A stretch of DNA of 36,623 nt from Clostridiales bacterium (GTDB lineage: Bacteria > Bacillota > Clostridia > Tissierellales > GPF-1), in contig JABXKS010000095.1 of the NCBI GenBank assembly GCA_013619125.1, forward strand, positions 1 to 36,623, given 5' to 3'. Position 1 is the stretch's first letter. Each line of letters opens with the position of its first letter. Shown here one piece after another: positions 30,813 through 36,623 of the stretch. Below the pieces are notes generated by a model. It saw only the letters and a list, made by a program, of their open reading frames with translations. It ran no database searches and was not told the DNA's origin. The position numbers were made by a program, and so were the translations under genes.

Positions 30813-32996
30813 ATGAAAACCATTTTGCTTTTAACCGCTTCAACCGGTGGTGGTCATAACCAAGCGGCAAACGCTCTGAAAGAAATCTACAGCCAACAAG
30901 GCTATCAAGTTGAAACCATGGATATCTTTAGGGACAGCAATGAAAAGCTGGATTCTATTATGGTGGAAGGGTACGCCTTTTTGGCGACAAAAATGCCAAA
31001 AACCTATGGAGATCTCTATTGGCTCTCCAATCGAAAAGCTGTAAACAAACCCTTTTGTGACGTAATCGCACGGAAGGTCTGGCGAAGTCTGAACCAAAAA
31101 ATCCTAGAAACGAATCCCGAATTGATCGTCTCCACGCATCCCTTTGCCGTTGAAATCATGGCAAAGCTGAAACGACAGACACGTCTTCGTTGTCCCTATC
31201 TCGCCGTGGTCACTGATTTTATCGCCCATCAAACTTACCTAAGCCCGGCTGTTGATGGCTATATTGTCGGTAGTGAATGGACGAAACAAGATTTGATTCA
31301 GAAAGGCATTCCTTCAGAGATCATCCATGCATACGGAATCCCTACAAGAAAAGAATTCTATACCCCGTCAATCGGACGAGGATTCTCCGGAGAGATGAAA
31401 GTCTTAGCCATGGCAGGGTCGCTTGGTCTGGAAGAAATGGCTGATTGCCTCGATGTCTTGCTATCGGATACCCACTCAAATGTAACTGCCGTATGCGGCA
31501 ACAATCAAGCCTTATACGATCTCCTACTCCATCAGTTTCCTCAAGAAATCAAAGAAGAACGTTTAACCCTATACGGATTCACAAAAAATATCCGTGAATT
31601 GATGGACACCCATGACTGCATCATCACAAAACCCGGCGGGCTGACGACAACAGAATCCATTCTTCGTCAAATCCCCATGATCATTCCCTTTATGATTCCG
31701 GGACAGGAAGCCGAAAACACGGAGTTTTTAGTCGAAGAGGGCATGGCAATCCATGTTCAATCCGCAGACGACTTGGCCGAACAAATTCACCAATTGGAAC
31801 GCCATCCACACCGCCTTCCCCTTATGCGCGCCCGCATGAAGGTGATTGCCCAGACATACTCGCCCGCTGCGATCTTCGCTTTATCGGATCGAATGATCCA
31901 GAAACAGCATGAAAAAGTACTGATTTTCAACGCCGGGTTTGGCGCCGGCCATCAAATGGTCACAGATGCCATTGAAGAAGAGTTTTCTGCGCATTTTCAA
32001 ACTGCATCCATAAAAGAGATTGATTTGATGGAATGGCTAATGCCTCAATTCTCTCAGTCCATCTATCATGGGTATCGCTATTTTGTAAAAAATTATGAAT
32101 CTCTTTACAATCGATTCTACGAAGAAAAAGAGACCGATGATCTCTCTTCAATGTTATTTGCCAAACTCGCGCAAAAAAAGGCGAGTCGATTGCTGGCGAA
32201 AGAAACACCAGCCTTATTGATCTCCACCTTCCCAATCTGCACCCAGGTGCTTGGGACTTGGATTGAAAAGAAGGGCAGTAAAATCCCGCTGATTACGGTT
32301 ATTACCGACGTCACCTCCGCTTCGGAATGGATCCATCCCGCCGTGACTCATTACTTGGTTGCCAGCGAAAGCGTTGAGAGCGAGCTGATCAAAAAAGGCG
32401 TCGATCCAAATCGAATTTCTGTTACGGGGATCCCTGTGCGTCGCGCGTTTCAATTGCAGAAAAAAAGAGAAGTGCGAAGAGTACACGCGCCCATTCGGCT
32501 TCTTGTCATGGGTGGCGGATTGGGTCTTCTACCGGAAGACCATACCCTATATCGCTGGCTCTCAGATGACACAAGCATCGATGCAACCATAATTACCGGA
32601 CACAACCATAAAGCCTTCCAGAGCCTGAAGAGCCTCTATCCCAGCCTAACCGTCAAGGGATTTGTCCACGATGTCGCAGGAGAAATGAAACAAGCTGACC
32701 TGCTTTTGACAAAGCCAGGCGGAATTACGCTGTTTGAGGCAATCCATGTGGAGATCCCAATTCTTGCCTATCGCCCAACCCTTGGCCAGGAACAAAAGAA
32801 TGCGAAATTCATCGAAAAAATGGGCATCGGCCAAAGTGTCTTCACAACAGGAGAAATATTAAAGGCCATTGACACCTACAAGTCGAATCAAGCCATCTAC
32901 CAGGCACGCTCTCAAATGGCAACGATCCATACAGGACTAAGCGATGCGAGCGAAGAAATCTGGCAGCAATTACTTGAAAACCGTTTCAATGTATAA
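30813..32996 (+). CDS. Tandem-duplicated UgtP/MGDG-synthase-like glycosyltransferase
   Basis: A 727-residue protein formed by two complete copies of a GT28/MGDG-synthase-type enzyme. Copy 1 (1-365) has LLTASTGGGHNQAANAL, the acceptor-side VETMDIF, and CIITKPGGLTTTESILRQIPMI with the GQEAENTEFL loop. Copy 2 (about 368-727) has LIFNAGFGAGHQMVTDAI, IKEIDLMEWL, LLLTKPGGITLFEAI and GQEQKNAKFI. Single-copy relatives add glucose or galactose to diacylglycerol at the membrane. Both halves keep the KPGG sugar-nucleotide motif, so both may be active, perhaps making a diglycosyl lipid in one chain. AAAGGA supports the ATG at 30813. First gene of a four-gene envelope operon. Confidence 0.88.
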   Translation: MKTILLLTASTGGGHNQAANALKEIYSQQGYQVETMDIFRDSNEKLDSIMVEGYAFLATKMPKTYGDLYWLSNRKAVNKPFCDVIARKVWRSLNQKILETNPELIVSTHPFAVEIMAKLKRQTRLRCPYLAVVTDFIAHQTYLSPAVDGYIVGSEWTKQDLIQKGIPSEIIHAYGIPTRKEFYTPSIGRGFSGEMKVLAMAGSLGLEEMADCLDVLLSDTHSNVTAVCGNNQALYDLLLHQFPQEIKEERLTLYGFTKNIRELMDTHDCIITKPGGLTTTESILRQIPMIIPFMIPGQEAENTEFLVEEGMAIHVQSADDLAEQIHQLERHPHRLPLMRARMKVIAQTYSPAAIFALSDRMIQKQHEKVLIFNAGFGAGHQMVTDAIEEEFSAHFQTASIKEIDLMEWLMPQFSQSIYHGYRYFVKNYESLYNRFYEEKETDDLSSMLFAKLAQKKASRLLAKETPALLISTFPICTQVLGTWIEKKGSKIPLITVITDVTSASEWIHPAVTHYLVASESVESELIKKGVDPNRISVTGIPVRRAFQLQKKREVRRVHAPIRLLVMGGGLGLLPEDHTLYRWLSDDTSIDATIITGHNHKAFQSLKSLYPSLTVKGFVHDVAGEMKQADLLLTKPGGITLFEAIHVEIPILAYRPTLGQEQKNAKFIEKMGIGQSVFTTGEILKAIDTYKSNQAIYQARSQMATIHTGLSDASEEIWQQLLENRFNV

Positions 32997-33015
32997 AAGA
33001 GAAAGGAGGATGATG

Positions 33016-33729
33016 ATGCGGATATTATTGATCTCAAGCATCACAATCATTTTAAGTTACCAATTGGTCCCAAATCTCATTGAGCGACATTTCAATCCGC
33101 ATGTCATTCGTCGTTTTTCAACGCAGAAAAATGAGATCGCTCTGACCTTTGACGATGGACCCAGCCCGGTCTATACACCTGATCTCTTGGATCTCCTGAA
33201 AGAGCAGGGCGTTCACGCAACCTTTTTCCTTGTCGCAGAAAATGCGCAAGCACACCCTGAAATCGTAAAGAGAATGGCGGAAGAAGGCCATGCCATCGGA
33301 CTTCACTCTCTGAATCATCGCGGGTTTTGGCTGGAAACACCAAAACAGACCCGTCTGGATTTTGAAGAATCGCTTCAAATTTTTCAAGACCTGAATATCG
33401 AGCTTATAGGCTTTCGACCGCCTTGGGGAACCTTCAATGCCCTCACCCGTCATTACGCGAGTAAAGCCGGACTCCCCATCTACCTGTGGAGCCGAAATGC
33501 AAAGGACTGGGAGATCGAAACACAACCGTCCGATATCGTCTCGAGAATCACACAAAACCTCACTGCAGGGGAAATCATCGTCCTGCATGATGCCGGTGGT
33601 GATCCACAAGCGCCCGAGCATACCATTGAAGCCTTGGGTACAATCCTGCCTCAAATGAAAAAGACTTTCCGCTTTATCCCTCTAAAAGGAGGCGAATCCC
33701 GTGAACTGGATACAACACCTGTTTCATAA
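33016..33729 (+). CDS. Polysaccharide deacetylase (NodB family), membrane-anchored or secreted
   Basis: A 237-residue protein with an N-terminal hydrophobic segment (about 2-18) and a NodB domain: ALTFDDGPSP (catalytic Asp-Asp), GLHSLNHRG (metal His pair), IGFRPPWGTFN, LWSRNAKDWE and GEIIVLHDAGGDP (catalytic His). It removes acetyl groups from peptidoglycan or another N-acetyl glycan outside the membrane. Three ATGs stand in a row after AAAGGAGG and the third has the best spacing. The open frame extends back into the previous gene without a site. It overlaps the next gene by 29 bases. Confidence 0.9.
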   Translation: MRILLISSITIILSYQLVPNLIERHFNPHVIRRFSTQKNEIALTFDDGPSPVYTPDLLDLLKEQGVHATFFLVAENAQAHPEIVKRMAEEGHAIGLHSLNHRGFWLETPKQTRLDFEESLQIFQDLNIELIGFRPPWGTFNALTRHYASKAGLPIYLWSRNAKDWEIETQPSDIVSRITQNLTAGEIIVLHDAGGDPQAPEHTIEALGTILPQMKKTFRFIPLKGGESRELDTTPVS

Positions 33730-34198
33730 GCTGGACCAACACATTATCCATAAAAATCATTGGCTTCACATTCCGGAAGCACCTTCTTTTTACGGAGTAG
33801 AACGTCCATACAAAGGCGCGCCTCTTTCATTTGAATCGATAACCCTGAATCCAGGTGATCGGATTGTGGAGCTTCATCTCGACAACAAAAAACTGATGGC
33901 AGAAGGGTTGACTCCCCCACAATTATTCCGTAGAATCCGGCTAGAAGTTCAAATCCTGAAACTTCTCCTCCCACAAAGGTATCCCGATGCAAAAGGGTAT
34001 TACGGGGTGAGTGTCTTTGGACCACTCTTAAGACGGCTGGGTTTTGAACTCCATCCCTATCCAAGGATGATTCAAGGCTTCTTTATTGGCCTGTGGGAGA
34101 ATGGAATCCGCTGGATCCACGGCAGTGCATTCAAGTGGCACTCTCCCCATGTCCTATTTCTGGGATCCGCGAATCAAGAAACGAGGCAAAAACCATGA
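33701..34198 (+). CDS. YkoP-like protein of the deacetylase operon
   Basis: A 165-residue protein starting with GTG after AAAGGAGG. It has GDRIVELHLDN, LFRRIRLEVQILKLLLPQ and YYGVSVFGPLLRRLGFELHPYP, resembling the Bacillus YkoP-type proteins that are often next to, or fused to, polysaccharide deacetylases. The biochemical role is unknown. It has no signal peptide or membrane segment. It overlaps the deacetylase by 29 bases and the next gene by 4 bases (ATGA), so the three are translationally coupled. Confidence 0.72.
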   Translation: MNWIQHLFHKLDQHIIHKNHWLHIPEAPSFYGVERPYKGAPLSFESITLNPGDRIVELHLDNKKLMAEGLTPPQLFRRIRLEVQILKLLLPQRYPDAKGYYGVSVFGPLLRRLGFELHPYPRMIQGFFIGLWENGIRWIHGSAFKWHSPHVLFLGSANQETRQKP

Positions 34199-35094
34199 AG
34201 CAGAAAATCTTTCTGATTTTACCTATTATTTTGCTCTTGATCACGGGGATCCTCCTTGGAACCAATCCAGAATTTCCAGGTATTCTTACAGCCCTAACCA
34301 TGGTGGGGCAATACTACAGCGCTATTACACCCTTTGCATCGGGGGGGCAGCCCGCGCAAATCCTCTCCATGACAGCAAAAAAAATACCCATTGGGCGGGC
34401 GACTTCCTTACTGATGGTAAAATTTCTAATTTATCAGATCTGCGTCGTGCTTTACGCCTTTGGCTTTTTTGCATGGGAATATCGATTTGTACGCGCTACT
34501 CTAGCCACTAGTTTTCCTTGGATTTTGCTGGGTTTGATTCTCAACGGCTTATTGATTCTTCTGATCTTCCTCTCGCTTATCAAGCGACCTTGGTTGGAGC
34601 GCCAAATCAACCGGCTGCTGACTTGGCTTGGCGGGGAAAAAAGGAACTTCAAAGAAAAACAATGGAAAAACAAAATACATCAAAGCCTTGATGATTATGA
34701 ACAGAGCGCGAAGGCTGTAAAAGATTCTCCCATCCTTGCCGGAAAAGTGTTTATCCTGACACTCCTGCAATTGACCGCTTTTTTCGCGGTGTCATGGGCA
34801 ATCTATCACTCCTTTGGGTTTTCTCATACCGGGATTCCTAGGATTTTGGCTTTGCAAGCCCTGCTCTATATGGCGATCTCCTTTATACCAACCCCAGGGA
34901 ATGCCGGCGCTTCAGAAGGCGGATTCATTCTGGTCTTTCAATTGCTCTTTTCTGGCGCTACCTTGATGCCAGCCATGCTACTCTGGCGATTGATCACCTA
35001 TTACCTCAATCTTCTTTTCGGTGGCATAGTCACCCTCTACGACCATTGGGAGTGTTCACAATTGATCACAAAAAAAGCATCATCCGTCGGATGA
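34195..35094 (+). CDS. Flippase-like membrane protein (UPF0104/LPG-synthase transmembrane family), short N-terminus
   Basis: A 299-residue polytopic membrane protein. VGQYYSAITPFASGGQPAQI near residue 40 and SFIPTPGNAGASEGGF near the end are hallmark blocks of the UPF0104/MprF-transmembrane family, thought to flip lipids or lipid-linked sugars. The first block normally lies 80-90 residues in, after two or three membrane helices; here only one helix precedes it, so one or two helices appear to be missing. The start (ATGA overlap with the YkoP-like gene) is well fixed. The last codons and stop lie in a terminator palindrome shared with the convergent gene. Confidence 0.82.
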   Translation: MKQKIFLILPIILLLITGILLGTNPEFPGILTALTMVGQYYSAITPFASGGQPAQILSMTAKKIPIGRATSLLMVKFLIYQICVVLYAFGFFAWEYRFVRATLATSFPWILLGLILNGLLILLIFLSLIKRPWLERQINRLLTWLGGEKRNFKEKQWKNKIHQSLDDYEQSAKAVKDSPILAGKVFILTLLQLTAFFAVSWAIYHSFGFSHTGIPRILALQALLYMAISFIPTPGNAGASEGGFILVFQLLFSGATLMPAMLLWRLITYYLNLLFGGIVTLYDHWECSQLITKKASSVG

Positions 35095-35101
35095 TGCTTT
35101 T
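35073..35101. terminator. Bidirectional terminator carrying both convergent stop codons
   Basis: AAAAGCATCATCC-GTC-GGATGATGCTTTT is a perfect 13-bp stem with a 3-base loop. The stop codons of the rightward gene (35092-35094) and the leftward gene (35080-35082) both lie within it, and each strand encodes the residues KASS-x-G before its stop. Confidence 0.93.
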
Positions 35102-36585
35102 AAATATGTGACAAGAGCTTCCACAATCTCCGCCTGAAAACACACGCCTTCTTTCGACTGCAGAAAATCCAACGCTGCTTCCTCTGACATGGCCAAACGA
35201 TACGATCGATCCGATGTCATCGCATCGAACACATCCGCAACCGCAATCACTCGCGCTTCATATGGGATTTCCATACCCTTTAATCCATCTGGATACCCAC
35301 TCCCATCAATCCGCTCATGATGGTGTAGCACCCAAGTACGAATGCGATGGAACTCTCGAGATTCCATTAATAAATCATATCCTTTTTTCGGATGTTCTTT
35401 CATCCGCTCATACTCGCGTTCTGAAAAACGGCCGGGTTTATTCAACAATTCTTCCGCGATCGCGATTTTCCCCATATCATGAAGCAATCCAGCGGAATGA
35501 ATTTCATCTGCGTTTTCCAACTCCAAGACCAAAGCAATTCCTTTCGCGTATTCTGCAACTCGCTCCGAATGCCCTCGGGTATAAGGATCCTTCTGTTCCA
35601 GCACCTTGATCAGCAAGCTGTAAAGTTCCCGCACATGTTCCGACAATTCATGGTTTCGCTCCTCGATCGTGTCGGTCAGATGATTAACTGCCCCACCCAG
35701 ACGATCAAATTCATAATAGTCCGTTTCCTGAATTTTTCTGCTATAATCACCTTCGATGATCTGCTTGATTTCTCCTTCAAATACCACAATCTGATGATGC
35801 GCTTCAAGAATCATGGGTTTTAAGCGATAATGCATGATCCATGCAAAAAAAAGCAGAACGGCCAAGGTTGTGATCCCATAGGACCAATAAAAATATTCAG
35901 ACAGAGACTTCATGTTGAAGGTATAGGTCAAATATGCATGAACATTTTCATCAATGGGCACAGAGAAGATCAGCCTCTTCCAATGAAATATATCACGATT
36001 CACATCGATATTCTCCTTCGTGATCTGAATATTCTCGACTAAATTACCTTCCAGATAGAACGCCAGCTCTTCCAGGTTTTCTTGATGAATTGGAACAGAC
36101 ATAAACACCAAATAATCATCAATCTGATCACTTGCGGTATACCACAGTTCATCGCCCACCCAGCGGAAACTATGATCGTACATAATTTTACTGTGACTCA
36201 CCTCGAGCAATTCCTTGGGAATTTCCCTACCCTTATAAAGATAGTCCGACGCTCCCGGTTCGCGAATCAGAATCCGCACATCAGGAAAACCAATAGTCTT
36301 GACCCGCTGTGCAAAGAGCTGCTCCAACTGCTCACCATCTCCGTTCCGAAATATGCTTTGTGTATTGGAACATAGGGACCAGCGGGAAACACGGACTGCA
36401 GCGTCTTCTTTGAAAATCCCCAAATAAGATTCAGTCATCTGCTTATTATGCGCCACGAACCGATCGAGATAGAGCCGACTTGTGATCGTGATTGATATGC
36501 TAAAAAAAACAATCAATCCAATAATAAACAATCCTAAGCCGAATGCGATTTTTCTATATTTTTGATATAAAAATGAATTTTTCAT
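35080..36585 (-). CDS. Membrane HD-GYP domain protein (probable c-di-GMP phosphodiesterase)
   Basis: A 501-residue protein with a membrane helix at 13-36, an extracytoplasmic sensor region (about 37-235), a second helix (about 238-258), a HAMP-like segment (about 260-315) and an HD-GYP domain (about 320-495). RGHSERVAEYA, LLHDMGKIAIAEELLNKPG, HHHERIDGSGYPDGL and VADVFDAMTSDRSYR give the full metal-binding and GYP set, so it is likely active on c-di-GMP. GGGGTG precedes the ATG. It ends inside the shared terminator with the convergent flippase-like gene, overlapping it by 15 bases. It may influence the c-di-GMP read by the riboswitch at the other end of the window, but no link is shown. Confidence 0.9.
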   Translation of the reverse strand: MKNSFLYQKYRKIAFGLGLFIIGLIVFFSISITITSRLYLDRFVAHNKQMTESYLGIFKEDAAVRVSRWSLCSNTQSIFRNGDGEQLEQLFAQRVKTIGFPDVRILIREPGASDYLYKGREIPKELLEVSHSKIMYDHSFRWVGDELWYTASDQIDDYLVFMSVPIHQENLEELAFYLEGNLVENIQITKENIDVNRDIFHWKRLIFSVPIDENVHAYLTYTFNMKSLSEYFYWSYGITTLAVLLFFAWIMHYRLKPMILEAHHQIVVFEGEIKQIIEGDYSRKIQETDYYEFDRLGGAVNHLTDTIEERNHELSEHVRELYSLLIKVLEQKDPYTRGHSERVAEYAKGIALVLELENADEIHSAGLLHDMGKIAIAEELLNKPGRFSEREYERMKEHPKKGYDLLMESREFHRIRTWVLHHHERIDGSGYPDGLKGMEIPYEARVIAVADVFDAMTSDRSYRLAMSEEAALDFLQSKEGVCFQAEIVEALVTYLKASSDG

Positions 36586-36623
36586 AAAAATACACCCCAG
36601 TTAATTATTTAACATAATAATAT

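Noticed and set aside
34086-34511. Alternative frame overlapping the YkoP-like and flippase-like genes
   Set aside because: It overlaps two genes with clear family motifs and coupled starts; its product shows no domain and does not restore the missing flippase helices.
1-36623. tRNA, rRNA, CRISPR arrays and insertion sequences
   Set aside because: None were recognised on either strand by eye; a dedicated RNA search was not possible here.

Overview
The window looks like the chromosome of a low-to-mid GC Gram-positive anaerobe, most likely a member of the Clostridia. This rests on the Firmicutes-type pdu gene order with an eutJ-like gene inside it, strong AAGGAGG ribosome binding sites, ATGA-coupled operons, LytS/YesM-type two-component genes and clostridial-style BioY and NAGPA proteins. 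No rRNA, tRNA, CRISPR array, transposase or phage gene was seen, so I do not name a genus.

Left edge (1-1060): the 3' end of an unidentified gene, a strong terminator, and a leftward gene for an exported flavin-type split-barrel protein. Its leader carries a recognisable cyclic-di-GMP-I (GEMM) riboswitch with a terminator.

Main block (1097-15561, leftward): one continuous B12-dependent 1,2-propanediol (or glycerol) utilisation microcompartment operon. In transcription order it is pduA-B-C-D-E-G-H-K-J-L-eutJ-pduM(flavoprotein)-N-O-P-S-T-T2. It encodes the diol dehydratase and its reactivase, shell hexamers, trimers and a pentamer, aldehyde dehydrogenase, phosphotransacylase, cobalamin adenosyltransferase and a PduS/PduT-type Fe-S electron path with two PduT-like proteins. 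pduQ, pduW and pduF are absent from the window. Several cargo proteins start with similar short amphipathic helices, probably encapsulation peptides.

Control and accessory block (15782-21187): a two-component system whose kinase carries a PocR-type ligand domain, a divergent ParA-family ATPase, a pduU-pduV unit and an AraC-family regulator. The ParA is the most interesting gene. It sits inside a microcompartment locus with no ParB. It lacks the second Walker A' aspartate (Asp40 of B. subtilis Soj) and has an extra aspartate next to Walker B. I propose it positions or segregates the compartments.

Right part (21244-36623): a monofunctional transglycosylase; BioY under a convincing BirA operator; a five-PAS protein with no output domain; an ArsR-ArsP-like permease operon with two thioredoxin-like proteins; a TtcA-like tRNA thiolase next to a large exported NAGPA-domain protein; a four-gene envelope operon (tandem-duplicated UgtP/MGDG-synthase-like glycosyltransferase, polysaccharide deacetylase, YkoP-like protein, flippase-like membrane protein) behind an 11-bp-period Pho-box-like array; and a convergent HD-GYP protein. 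One palindrome supplies the last codons, stop codons and terminators of both genes of that final convergent pair.
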